Part shown: positions 1-9,762 of the stretch, piece by piece
Numbering within the stretch: the first letter of the stretch is position 1
How the letters are laid out: each line of letters starts with the position of its first letter
Source of the DNA: Lithobates sylvaticus
Lineage: Eukaryota; Chordata; Amphibia; Anura; Ranidae
Assembly (NCBI GenBank): GCA_028564925.1
Contig: CM053026.1
Span: 130,856,150-130,920,149 of the forward strand
Direction: 5' to 3'
Length of the DNA stretch: 64,000 bases
Notes under the pieces: model-generated
Database searches by the model: none
What the model was told of the DNA's origin: nothing
What the model saw: only the letters and a program-made list of their open reading frames with translations
Position numbers and translations under genes: made by a program

Positions 1-97
1 AGGCATCAGACTTAATTAAGTGAATATGATTATCCATCAATGTCTGTTAAAATAACCTTTATCCTATTCAATTTTTTTTTTTTGTTATACATATAGC

Positions 98-1150
98 AGC
101 CATAAGCCACAGAGGGGCGGCCTTGAACTTTTGGGCTTACCAGTTACCTACTCTTGGCTTGTCGATGAATGTCCAGGGGTTCCCAGGGTTAGTACCCAAC
201 AACTTTGGATATTGACACATAAAAAGTCCTTATGAAGGTTTTTATTTCTGCAGTGGTAACATACAACATAACACAGTCTCAGATAGGAATAGAAGGCAAG
301 GGTGAAGAAACTCAGGCACCTTGAACTGCTGACATCCACTGAATGTATCTAATAAAACCCAGAGAGTAGCCACTCGCAGCTGGGTGATTCAATGCCAGAC
401 CAACCTCTAGCCAGAGGGTTAGCAGCCAACAATGCGTTCCGGAAACTTGCAGAAAGTCTCTGACACAGAATAAACTTGCAATCGAAGGTGAATAGGAACC
501 TTTCTCACAGTACCTGGAACTTTCTCTGTCTCCTTGGCAGTACTGTGGAAGTGTGGATTCTTTAGTGTCCATACAACTCAGCTTCCAGGCTCTTACTGAG
601 ATGCCAGCTTGTTGGCCCTCCTCCGAAGAGTCCTCCCCCGGTTGCTTATACAAGCTGTGGTGCCCCTCCAATACTGAGAGCACACCGGGATGCTTTGAAT
701 CCTCCTTCAGTTACTGGGCCTCGGGCAAACCGGCTCAGAGACTCGGGAACAGACGGATCCTTGCCCCAGACCATGTAGGTCTGTGGGGCTAGTCAAACTG
801 ACCATCTATGCGGGACAGCAAACGCTCCTATGCCCGGGACCCCTCGCGGGTCTACCCCGGTCCAGAACCATGAAGCAGGACTGCGGCCGAACCCCAGACA
901 TGTGACTTTAGCACCTTAAGTACCCTTCCCCAGACTACACAGCGGGCCAGTTGCACCCACTGATTGGCTCCGGGGAAGATTGATACCCAAGACGTCCAAC
1001 CAGGCCTGGTTCTAGGCCTGTCATGGGTACCTCACTGCACCCATGACCAGGCAGAACCCTAGTACAGCCAAGCCAAACTGATGCCAAACTTTAACCTGTA
1101 CAATTAACCCTCAGAACCCCATTACTGTTCTGAGGAAAAACTAAATTTCC
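98..1150. mobile_element. Unidentified 1.05 kb insertion in the left foldback arm
   Basis: This segment has no counterpart in the right arm of the surrounding inverted repeat. It is bracketed by a 9-bp direct repeat ACATATAGC (89-97 and 1151-1159), as expected of a target-site duplication. It has no obvious terminal inverted repeat and no poly(A). The minus strand has a possible TATA-like motif near 650 and an AATAAA near 240, so an old solo LTR in minus orientation is possible, but the ends do not fit that cleanly. Short open frames inside resemble nothing I know. Confidence 0.55.
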
Positions 1151-1736
1151 ACATATAGCGCACACTTGCTAAAAATACAAATATAATATAGTCATATACT
1201 GTAAATATAAAATATAATATGCAAAGTAATAAAGAATATGTTTTCATTAAAGTTACACTTTAGTTGCTAATGTGGAATGAACCTACTATTTACTATTATG
1301 TTTTTATTTTTTAATATATATCCACAGAATAATAAGAGCTACCAACTAACACTTTGATTAACATGCAATATAGGAACCAAAAAGTGTCAGCTTTCATTAG
1401 AAGCTTGTCACACAAATATTTTTGTCTCTATTTTTCTAAGCCTTGGATTTAGAGAAAGGACAAACATATACTTTTCTCACTGGGAAATGAAGTAGCTCAA
1501 CAAATATTGCTGTAATAGAAGCTCCCTATAGCACACCTCAAACTGGCTTACAATGAAACTAAAGGGAACTAAACGTACCTTTCCTTTAACGATCCCCTCC
1601 CCTGAAGTATCGTTGATTCCCCTCTTCTTCTGGGTGCCAGTCTTTGTCTATCTTCATTGCCTGGTGTGGGATTACATCACTCCTGTGAATGTGCAAGACC
1701 CAGATAGTAAGCAACTGTGATGTAAGTTTGAAAATG

Positions 1737-2114
1737 ACTTGCTAGACTTTGCAGGCTTCACAAGTTTGTTGCACAATTGCAACAAGTCTGCATTACATGG
1801 CTCCAGATCAACTTTCTTTGCAAACATTCTGCAAGTCTGCTGCAAGTTCTGGTTCAGTTATGTTGTGCAATAGTCATCCCACCACAGGGGTCACTGTGGC
1901 TGAATTTTCATGCTGTAGACTTGCAGAGCTCTTGCTGTAAACTTACCATTGCAACTTTGCTCATGCTAGAGACTTGCCACGCAAATTTTCTTCAAACGTG
2001 TCATCTAGAACTTGTGCTTAAGTGCTCTGCAAGTGTACAACTTGCCAGTGAAAATGTGCAGCAAGTTAACAGACTTACAATTCAACACTGCCACACTTGC
2101 CATGTGTGGCAAGT
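1737..2114. repeat. Dense cluster of ACTTGC / GCAAGT motifs
   Basis: Five exact ACTTGC copies (1737, 1919, 1972, 2039, 2095) and five exact GCAAGT copies (1831, 1842, 2029, 2061, 2109) lie within about 380 bp, with many one-mismatch versions between them. Random sequence would give about 0.2 copies. The motif occurs on both strands with irregular spacing, so this is not a simple tandem array. It fills the centre of the foldback element. Open frames across it are a by-product. Confidence 0.7.
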
Positions 2115-2795
2115 TAACCTCGCTATCTGAGGAATCAATCATCTTGACAAACAGGGATCGTGCCGGTGATATAAGCTGAGCTGCACTGTAGCAGTTCAGG
2201 TTACATACTAGAGAAAGCTTTGAGCATGTAGGCAGGTGTAATTTATTGCAGAAGAGAAGAGACATTGCATGTCTCTTCTTCAATAAAGAGCCTGCCTGCT
2301 CGCAGTTTGTGACAGTGGAACTTTGGTTCCACTTTAAGTGACTAAGACAGGAATTACCCATGTTGTGTGCTTGTGTGAGGGAAATGAGGGGGTGGTATTT
2401 CTTTGAATCAGAGCTACTTAATTTCCCTGCAAGTGAAATCTATATGTCTAACCTTTCTCTAAATCCAAAGCTTCGAAAAATAGAGACAAAAATATTTGCG
2501 TGAGAAGCCTCTAATGAAAGCTGACACTTTTTGGTTCCTACATTGCATGTTAATCATAGTGTTAGTTGGTAGCTCTTATTATTCTGTGGATATATATTGA
2601 AAAATAAAAGCATAAAAGTAAAAAGTAGATTCATGCCACATTAGAAACTAAAACGTAACTTTAACGTTGCATATTATATTTTATATTTACAGTATATGAC
2701 TATATTATATTTTGTGAACATAAAAAAAATGTGAATAGGACAAAGGTTATTTTAACATACATTGAACAATAATCATATTCACTTAGTCTTGTCTT

Positions 2796-3250
2796 TTTCG
2801 TATACCTCTTGAATATCACTCAAATAATATGAACTCCTTTTAATGAAATGCAGAATACAATACATTGCTAAAGAAATTGACCTTTTTGACCCTACAAATG
2901 TGTGAATTTTCACTTCATTTATCCAATCATAGGAAAAGCATCTGCACATGATTGGGCATTCAAACTGAACAGGAATTTACTTTTTAGATGCAGTAACTGG
3001 ATAATTACCGTAAAGTGAATATTCACACCATTTTTTTCAGTGAAGATTCTTAACTATTCTAATAAAACAGGCTGAGTGGCTCTGCAAATAGCTCATTATG
3101 GGGTAAATTCGCTAAGAGTTAAATAACGGTAAATAAAATGCAGTAAAATACTGCATGTGGTAAATCAGTTGTGAAAGTTCAATTTGCTAAGAATTTACCA
3201 TTAAATACCAAATGTGGTATTTGTTCGATTTAGCAGTAATTACTAGTTAA
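2796..3250. other. AT-rich spacer, no gene seen
   Basis: Between the foldback element and the next MITE there is AT-rich sequence without a supported coding frame. The stretch 3105-3250 is rich in TTTACC/GGTAAA and TTAAC/GTTAA words in both orientations. It may be a decayed palindromic repeat, but its ends cannot be defined. Confidence 0.5.
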
Positions 3251-3359
3251 TGCACAAATTTACCTGGTTGTTAAGGAGCGGGTCATTGGTTGTTACGGAC
3301 ACAGTGGCTGGCTTCCCAGCCCGCTGCTTAGCAGCCAGATATTTGTCAAAAAACAGCCT

Positions 3360-3788
3360 AAAGCCCCATACACACGGTCGGATTTTTTCATGGATTCTGT
3401 CCGATCGGACAATGTTGTTGAAAAATCAGACCGTGTGTATGCACCATCGGACAGTGTACGTCGGATTGTCCGATGGACAAAGTCTTATCTCCTGCTGGAA
3501 AGATTTGCCGACAACACGGTCCGATCACACCAAATCCGATCGTGTGTACGGTTGTCCGACCGGACAAAGTGCTACGCATGCTCAGATCACATTACAAGAC
3601 CAAAGCTATTGGCTACTAGCCTCTACGTAGTCCCGTCGTAGGCAACAAACGTCACCACGTTCAGAATGATCGGATTTTCCGACAACGTAGTCCGACCGTG
3701 TGTACGCAACACCAACATCGGACAAAGTACAACGGACAGGATCCGACCGACCTGGTCCGCGGATTGTCCGACCGTGTGTATGGGGCTT
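3360..3788. mobile_element. Palindromic hAT-like MITE, CCCATACACACGGTCGGA family, copy 1
   Basis: Terminal inverted repeats read AAGCCCCATACACACGGTC at the left end and its complement at the right end (about 3768-3788). The flanks are AACAGCCT (3352-3359) and AACAGCGT (3789-3796), a 7-of-8 match to an 8-bp duplication of the kind hAT elements make. The interior is full of GTCGGA/TCCGAC words, so the whole unit can fold. Four further copies (30928, 38259, 53495, 59923) and a lone terminus at 31223 occur in this window. No transposase is encoded. The open frames inside are palindrome artefacts. Confidence 0.85.
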
Positions 3789-3851
3789 AACAGCGTTAGT
3801 GAATTGAACCCTCAGTCATAGCACCAAAGTACATTACAGTTTACTGTGGTC

Positions 3852-5621
3852 AAGTCAGTGAGGCTCCAGGTGACTAATCTAGCTGGTTAGGGGGTAAGTG
3901 TACTGGGTGTTACCTTTTTGGGCTATATCCCATGAGTTAAGAGGTGAGCACTGACTGGTGTATTGTTATCTACCTTTGGCACAGTGTTTTTATGGGACTC
4001 CTAAGAGCGGAGGTTACCCCAACCATTGTGGAAGATACCACCAACAGGATATTAGGTGCAGTTACACACTGGGAATGACATAATTACCAGGGATTCATTG
4101 ATTCATTATTTATTTTAGAGCAGCATTACAACCCAGCATTACAACTACCATGTACATATATAATTTCCTACTAGGGTGAATATCTTATCACCCATTAAGT
4201 AGGGGAGTTCACATTTAGGGGCCTTTGTAGGAAGAAATTTAAACTTTGTATTTATCTATTCAATGTAATATTGAAGCTCCCTCCATCTCACTTATAGATA
4301 TTACTTAAATGGAGAAATCCTGCCCCTTATAAGTCAACAATTTTATCTACTAGACACAGGTATGAGCTTTTTAGGTGATATGTTTTTAACTGTTAGGACC
4401 TTGCTTGGAATCATACTAACTTGATATACACATACTGCTAGAACTGACTACTATGCTAAAGAAACATACTTTCATACAGGGGATACTTAATTAGTAGTAA
4501 TGATTTGGGAGGTATGAGTGTGGCAGAATATTCAATTCATTTTGATATACTGTAGTGACTGAATTGGGTCATGTAGTCATCTTGAAAACTACCTAGCATG
4601 AGGAGATGCAGATGTGGCTGTGATTATATTATATCATCAATATCATACCTAGCTTGATAGACATCATCTGGGGAAAGATGGTGTCCTTGTTGTTCCCACA
4701 GCTGGGTGACAGGGTCATTGAGGCTCCAAGTGACTAATCTAACTGGTTAGGGGGTAAGTGTACTGGGTGTTACCCTTTTAGCTATAACCCATGGGTGGAG
4801 AGATGAGCACTGACTGGTTTATTGTTATCTACCTTTTGGCGCAGTGTTTTTTTGGGACTCCTAAGAGCGAAAGTTACCCCAACCATTGTGGAAGATACCA
4901 CCAACAGGTTTGGTAGGGCCACTCTAATTAGGTGCAGTTACACCCTGGGGATAACATAATTTCCAGAGATTCATTGATGCATTCATTTTTTATTTTAGAG
5001 CTGTGGTCTAAATGGTCTGAACTGGGGACCCCCAGTTCAAACACACTCAGCATTACACCTACCATGTAGATATATAATTCCCTACTAGGGTGAATGTATT
5101 GTCACCCAATAGGTAGGGAAGCCCACATTTAGGGGCTTTTGTAGGAAGAAATATAAGCTTTGTAACTATTTATTCAATGTAATATTGGAGCTCCCTCTAT
5201 GTCACTTATAGATATTACTTAATGGAGAAATCCTGCCCCTTATAAGTCAGCAATGTTATCTACTAGACACAGTAGCTTTTTAGGTGATATTTTTTAACTG
5301 ATAGGACCTTTCTTGTAATCATATTACCTTAAATATAATGCTATAATTGACTTCTATTCTAAAGAAACACACTTCCATACAGGGGATAATGAATTGGTAG
5401 TAATGGAATGGGACATATGGGTGTAGGAGACTATCTAACAAGTTTTGATATACTGTAGTGACAGAATTGAGTCATGTAGTTATCTTGGAAACTACCTAGC
5501 ATGAGGAGATACAGAACTTGTGCTGTGATTATATTTTATTGTCAATATCATATCTAGCTTGATAGACATCATCTGGGGAAAGGTTGTGTCCTTGTGGTTC
5601 CCACGCCTGGGTGACTTGGTC
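3852..5621. repeat. Two-copy tandem duplication, 860 bp offset
   Basis: The block beginning near AGGCTCCAGGTGACTAATCT at 3861 recurs at 4721 and stays alignable to the CACC/CTGGGTGAC landmark near 5615. Shared landmarks in order are GGTTAGGGGGTAAGTGTACT, GAAGATACCACCAACAGG, CTCACTTATAGATATTACTTA and GATAGACATCATCTGGGGAAA. Copy 2 carries roughly 60 extra bases (near 4915 and 5000-5045), including a short AACTGGGGACCCCCAGTT palindrome. No coding potential is seen. It may be two monomers of a satellite-like array or a local duplication. Confidence 0.85.
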
Positions 5622-5680
5622 CTCGTATACACAGAAGGTCTAACCAATATTTGAACAATTGACTAGTCTACTCTCACAAA

Positions 5681-6113
5681 GATAAAGCAGTAGTAAACAA
5701 CGATTGGTTACTTGTATCTACAGGTAAGCTTATAATAAAGGTTACCTGTAGGTACAAGAAATATCTCCAAAACATTCACCTTTTAGGAGATGTTCACTAT
5801 TTCAGCAGCTGGGGACATCACTGGCACATGCACACTGTGCTCTAGAGCAACAACATACTGAGTATTCCATTCCTTCAGAGTGCTGTGCTTTGGCCATGAC
5901 TCCTGTGAGCATGCATGGGGGCGAAGTCATTCCAGCTCAGCCATTCAAATGGCCAGAGCCCATGAACATGGAAGGAAAACTGGGTGAAGATGGAAGCCCT
6001 GTCAGCAGTGACAGTGCGCCACTGGAATGCTTAATTTTACTAGCACATTATGACATTAACTTCCAGGGGACCAGTTTTTTTTTTTTTTTCCGCAGACTTT
6101 ACTACCACTTTAA
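5681..6113. mobile_element. MITE with TTAAAGTGGTAGTAAA-type ends
   Basis: The left end reads GATAAAGCAGTAGTAAAC and the right end GTTTACTACC-like (GACTTTACTACCACTTTAA), forming imperfect terminal inverted repeats. The interior includes a pyrimidine-rich tract and an open frame (5890-6162) with no recognisable protein similarity. A run of T at 6074-6089 lies next to the right end. The ends are approximate and no clean target duplication was seen. Confidence 0.55.
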
Positions 6114-6218
6114 TATAAAAGTAAGTGCAATTAGCTTATTTTTTTTAACAAATGTAATGTAATATAACATGTTTATAATTCACTTAAATGTTTTCAGATT
6201 GTTTGCCCTTTAATACTC

Positions 6219-6248
6219 CTGAAGAAGTGGACCATTGTGTCCATGAAA
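6219..6248 (+). ncRNA. Degenerate hammerhead-like core upstream of the PLE frame
   Basis: CTGAAGA (6219-6225) matches the CUGANGA half of a hammerhead core. A helix TGGAC/GTCCA follows, and then GAAA (6245-6248). The flanking bases do not form a convincing stem I, so activity is unlikely. It is probably a relic of a Penelope-type terminal region just upstream of the truncated coding sequence. Confidence 0.4.
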
Positions 6249-6340
6249 TGTATCAAGGCTAACCCCACCACCAAACACGAAAAAGTTAGACTTCTGCACA
6301 ATTAAAATCATGTAAACTGTGCTATATACCCCCCAAAAAA

Positions 6341-8281
6341 GTGTTTATTGATCCCAATTTGAAAACGGGACTTAAACTACTCTGTGAAAGGAAAGACCTC
6401 ATCATCCGCCCTGCGGATAAGGGTGGAGGGATAGTCGTCCTGGATAAGGTAGACTACAACTCGGAGATGATGAGGATTCTAAGTGATAGAGAAACTTATT
6501 CTCTTATCCCTAAGAACCCCACCACAACTTTCAAAAAAACACTTGCAGACTTGATAGATACAGGGTACAATATGGGCATATTGGATAGAAAGGAGAAACA
6601 ATTCCTAATTCCCACGGTTCCGAGGATACCAGTGATTTACTACCTTCCCAAAGTCCATAAAAGTATCACGAATCCCCCTGGTCGCCCGATCATTAGCGGG
6701 ATAGATTCTATCACTGCCCGCATCGGCAAATATATAGATTACCATCTACAGCCGATGGTGAAAACTATCCCGTCGTATCTGAGAGATACAAAAGATACTA
6801 TTGCAAGGCTTCAACAGATACAATACAGTGAAGACCTCCTTCTTGTAACGGCTGATGTCACAGCACTATACACCAGTATACCCCATTCGCTGGGCTTGGC
6901 AGCAGTCGATCTTTTTCTAGCTAGGAACGGTGCCATCCCAGGGACCCAAAAGAGGTTCATTATGGACCTGTTACGGTTCGCTACCAGGTCCAACTACTTC
7001 TGGTTTAATGGAGATTTCTATCTCCAAGAAAAAGGTGTGGCCATGGGGGCAAAATTTGCCCCCAGTTTGGCAAATATTTTCATGGCCAAATGGGAGGAGG
7101 ATGTCGTCTATGCCCAGGGGCTGCCTCAGATAGCCCTCTGGGCAAGATATATAGACGACATCCTCCTCCTATGGAAAGGTGATAGAGACTCTTTGGATAA
7201 GTTCATGCTTGTCCTGAACGATAACCAGCGGGGCATCAAACTAACATACGAAGTTAGCACTTCGACAATTCACTTTCTGGACCTGGAAATATCGGTTCTG
7301 GATGGCCATTTGGCCACAAAAACATTTTTTAAAGCGACAGATCGCAATGGGTATATCCCAATAGATAGTTGCCACCACTCGTCTTGGCTTAAGTCCATAC
7401 CTCGGAGCCAACTCACCAGAATTAGGAGGAACTGTACCAATCTAACAGATTTCTTCTCACAAGCCGAGACCATAAAAAATAGATTCTTGGACAAAGGATA
7501 TGACATACAGGGTATAGACAGGGATATTGAGGTAGTGGCTTCGCTCAACAGAGAAGAACTTATTAAAGATTGCCCTAAAAAAACACAAGAATCACAACAT
7601 AACTGGTCACTTTTAACTTCATTCTCTATTCAACACAGACAGATAAAAGAGATCATTTCCAAACACTGGGGAGTCCTAAAAAGTGATAGGTTTTTAGGCC
7701 CCCTTCTCCGAGAGAAAGCAGGGGTGATTTATAGAGGGGCCCCTTCCTTAGGAGGACAGATAGCCCCTAGTGTATCCGATCCCCCTATGGCCCCCTCGTT
7801 CTTTCATAACATGAAGGGCTTTTTCCCCTGCCGTAGATGTAACGTGTGTTTACACAATGTTTATGGGAGGAGAAAAACCGAAACGTTTACATCGAGTGTT
7901 ACAGGACAAGAATTCAAAATGAAACATTTTCTAACATGCCAAACACGATACGTTGTATACCTCATTACTTGCCCTTGCGGCAAACAATACGTAGGCAGAA
8001 CCATCCGTACGTTTGCCGTGAGGTGCAACGAACATATTGCAGGTATTAAAAAGGGCCGTACTGATCACAATGTCCCCAAACACTATCGGATATATCACAA
8101 TAGGAACCCGACAGGGACCAAGTTTCAGATCATTGATAGATTTGTCCCCAATTGGAGGGGCGAATCAAATATTAGGGGCGTGTCCAAACTCGAGACCTTT
8201 TGGATATATTCCCTGAAGAGTTACTCGCCGTATGGCCTCAACATAGAATGGGACATCAATGCATTTATAAACAAATCCTGA
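6341..8281 (+). CDS. PLE polyprotein: reverse transcriptase plus GIY-YIG endonuclease
   Basis: An uninterrupted 646-codon frame. The N-terminal part has RPADKGGGIVVLDK (residues 23-36), typical of the start of Penelope-like RTs. RT motif A is ADVTALYTSIPH (Asp172), motif B is GVAMGAKFAPSLANIFM (from 232), and motif C is YIDDILLLW (270-278). A cysteine knuckle PCRRCNVC sits at 496-503 in the linker. The GIY-YIG nuclease spans about 537-635 with YLITCPCGKQYVGRT, Arg561 and Glu618. The product copies RNA by target-primed reverse transcription. The frame opens at a GTG with a stop 54 bases upstream and no early ATG. The usual N-terminal region is therefore missing, and the copy is 5'-truncated although the rest is unbroken. 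Confidence 0.88.
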   Translation: MFIDPNLKTGLKLLCERKDLIIRPADKGGGIVVLDKVDYNSEMMRILSDRETYSLIPKNPTTTFKKTLADLIDTGYNMGILDRKEKQFLIPTVPRIPVIYYLPKVHKSITNPPGRPIISGIDSITARIGKYIDYHLQPMVKTIPSYLRDTKDTIARLQQIQYSEDLLLVTADVTALYTSIPHSLGLAAVDLFLARNGAIPGTQKRFIMDLLRFATRSNYFWFNGDFYLQEKGVAMGAKFAPSLANIFMAKWEEDVVYAQGLPQIALWARYIDDILLLWKGDRDSLDKFMLVLNDNQRGIKLTYEVSTSTIHFLDLEISVLDGHLATKTFFKATDRNGYIPIDSCHHSSWLKSIPRSQLTRIRRNCTNLTDFFSQAETIKNRFLDKGYDIQGIDRDIEVVASLNREELIKDCPKKTQESQHNWSLLTSFSIQHRQIKEIISKHWGVLKSDRFLGPLLREKAGVIYRGAPSLGGQIAPSVSDPPMAPSFFHNMKGFFPCRRCNVCLHNVYGRRKTETFTSSVTGQEFKMKHFLTCQTRYVVYLITCPCGKQYVGRTIRTFAVRCNEHIAGIKKGRTDHNVPKHYRIYHNRNPTGTKFQIIDRFVPNWRGESNIRGVSKLETFWIYSLKSYSPYGLNIEWDINAFINKS

Positions 8282-8307
8282 TTTGAATGCCCTACAGATA
8301 AACATGC

Positions 8308-8367
8308 TCTGAAACAACCATATGATGCTACCATAAGAGCTCTGAAAAAACCATATGATGCTACCAT
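8308..8367 (+). repeat. 31-bp tandem duplication after the PLE stop codon
   Basis: CTCTGAAA(C/A)AACCATATG followed by ATGCTACCATAAGAG occurs twice in direct succession with one mismatch. It begins 27 bp after the PLE stop codon, in the 3' non-coding region. It may be a local slippage product. Confidence 0.85.
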
Positions 8368-9012
8368 AAGAGTCCTACAGTTTACAAACATGTTGAAAAT
8401 GCTCTGTTTAGAATGCCTACCATACCAGAAGGAATTTAGTATGATTGTGGGTTGTGTAGCAAGCTATATGAAAGATATGAAAAATATGAAAATATGTTAT
8501 AAATTGTACTGGCCCCGGATCTTCACTTTCTGTTAATGGAGAATAGGATATTCCAGGTAATACAAGTCATTTGGCCTCTACATATCATGACCCAAATTAT
8601 CATGAACCAAATTAATCCCCTATAATCGGTTATGTACTGCACGGGGGTCTCCGTACACTTTAGTCTGTATATATCTCTCTCTTCCTCAGTCACTATGCCA
8701 ACTTGATGTGGAGACTGACTGTATCCAGAACCGTTTTTTTAGTTTCATGAGCCGACACGAACTACTATGTCGGTTTGAACCATAAGCAGTACCAACAAGG
8801 GCTTAGTTGCATTACGTTTACATCTCTATTAGAATCTTGTTTGGTTATCCCAGATTAATATTCCAGCCTTGGATGTTACCACACATGCCAGCATTAACAT
8901 GTTAACATTGTGACAAGGAGGCGGGGAAGCTATCCGATGCGTCAGGTCATGACCAGACGCTTCCCCTCCTTTCTTGTTTACTTTAGCTCTTAGGATTATC
9001 CCCGGGGTGGAA

Positions 9013-9225
9013 GCGCGCAAGCGCAATAGGTTATACTACTGAAATACTAGAGACACCTCCCATAGGGGCGTGTGTTTATTCTCCCCTATGATGTATTCCA
9101 GTTTCCATGACTACCCCTTCAGTGTTTTTCGCGCACGCGCAATTGAATACAGGATCGGGTTCACTTGTATGGCTTCCCCGGCCGTCCCCTCCTCCTTTTT
9201 TTGCGTGCAAACGCGCAGGCGCAAT
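9013..9225 (+). promoter_or_regulatory. Three NRF1-like CGCGCANGCGCAAT motifs
   Basis: Near-identical motifs lie at 9013-9027 (GCGCGCAAGCGCAAT), 9130-9143 (CGCGCACGCGCAAT) and 9212-9225 (CGCGCAGGCGCAAT). They resemble the NRF1 consensus GCGCANGCGC, which is common in vertebrate promoters. All three are in the same orientation, about 117 and 82 bp apart, in a GC-rich stretch about 330-540 bp upstream of TATATATA at 9555. A promoter in the terminal region of the Penelope-like element is my inference from this layout. Confidence 0.5.
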
Positions 9226-9554
9226 TAGGCGTACGATCGGGTTTGTCCCCCAAACATCTGAGTAACGCCTTTAGGGAAGTGATTTCCCCTCCTTTCACGG
9301 CGCCCTACTCACTGATTGGCCCATTATTGCAAGCCGCTCCCCTCTACACTTAGATACCCATTGGCTTACCACCGCAAGCCGCTGCTGATTGGTTACGCAG
9401 CAACCCGATAACGAGGCTTGGCTTCCTGATGCTTTTAGATGACATCACCCCGGCCTCAGATGAGCCTTAGCGTGGAACGCACGCTAGTGAGACCGGAAGT
9501 GAGGATCCGTGCTCCAAAAATCAGCTGTTGTCATTTTGAATTCCTACACAAAGG

Positions 9555-9562
9555 TATATATA
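9555..9562 (+). promoter_or_regulatory. TATA-box-like sequence in the PLE terminal region
   Basis: TATATATA lies directly before the hammerhead-like fold and downstream of the three NRF1-like motifs. Transcription starting about 25-30 bp later would begin within stem I of the ribozyme-like structure. This is suggestive only. Confidence 0.3.
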
Positions 9563-9564
9563 CT

Positions 9565-9639
9565 GTAGACAGGTGGCTGATAGACATATACCCCAGTTGA
9601 AGCCTTCAGGAGGCTAAACATGTAGGGTTGGATGTCTAC
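9565..9639 (+). ncRNA. Hammerhead-like ribozyme fold in the PLE terminal region
   Basis: Stem I pairs GTAGACA (9565-9571) with TGTCTAC (9633-9639), plus ACCC (9590-9593) with GGGT (9625-9628). Stem II is AGCCT/AGGCT (9601-9605, 9611-9615). AAACATGT follows, with the self-complementary CATG expected of a minimal stem III. The core reads CAGUUGA instead of CUGANGA and UAAA instead of GAAA. The architecture is conserved but cleavage is doubtful. Hammerheads of this type are known from Penelope-like elements. Confidence 0.55.
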
Positions 9640-9689
9640 CGAAGCCACATTTTAACTTTTTGCGCAAATGTTTTTAAACTTTTTTATTC

Positions 9690-9695
9690 AATAAA
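9690..9695 (+). terminator. AATAAA polyadenylation-type signal of the PLE
   Basis: AATAAA lies in TTTTTATTCAATAAATGCC about 50 bp after the hammerhead-like fold. It is a plausible 3' processing signal for an element transcript, but nothing else confirms its use. Confidence 0.35.
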
Positions 9696-9762
9696 TGCCA
9701 ATTGGGAAATTGGTTTCACACTATGAGGAGTTGCTTCTCTTTCTCTGTTTCCTTCTCTACCT

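Larger units (their letters stand above)
1..2795. repeat. Foldback element with arms of about 0.35 kb
   Basis: The first 97 bases plus 1151 to about 1472 are repeated, inverted and in the same order, from 2795 back to about 2440. Landmarks shared by both arms are the TTTAACA/ATAACCTTT stretch near 50, the TATAATATAGTCATATACTG stretch near 1185, and AAAAAGTGTCAGCTTTCAT near 1380. The left arm is split by a separate insertion at 98-1150. The outer left end may lie beyond the window, so the termini and any target duplication cannot be read. The interior (1473-2440) has no credible gene. A foldback or MITE-like DNA transposon is the simplest reading, but the family is not recognised. Confidence 0.8.
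6165..9762 (+). mobile_element. Penelope-like retroelement, 5'-truncated, open frame intact
   Basis: The unit holds a long open frame for reverse transcriptase plus GIY-YIG endonuclease (6341-8281) and about 1.4 kb of non-coding 3' sequence. That 3' sequence contains GC-rich promoter-like DNA, a TATATATA (9555), a hammerhead-like fold (9565-9639) and an AATAAA at 9690. A second degenerate hammerhead-like motif precedes the frame at 6219. Penelope-like elements are telomerase-related retroelements that often carry such ribozymes in their terminal regions. Both outer boundaries are approximate. Sequence after 9762 may still belong to the element. Confidence 0.75.

Noticed and set aside
83-1153. 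Solo LTR with TG...CA ends
   Set aside because: TGTTATAC and TTCCACA ends exist, but the 5-bp flanks (TTTTT and TATAG) do not match, whereas a 9-bp repeat fits slightly different ends.
5890-6162. 90-codon frame MAMTPVSMHGGEVIP...
   Set aside because: It lies wholly within a MITE and runs through its T tract. No similarity was recognised.
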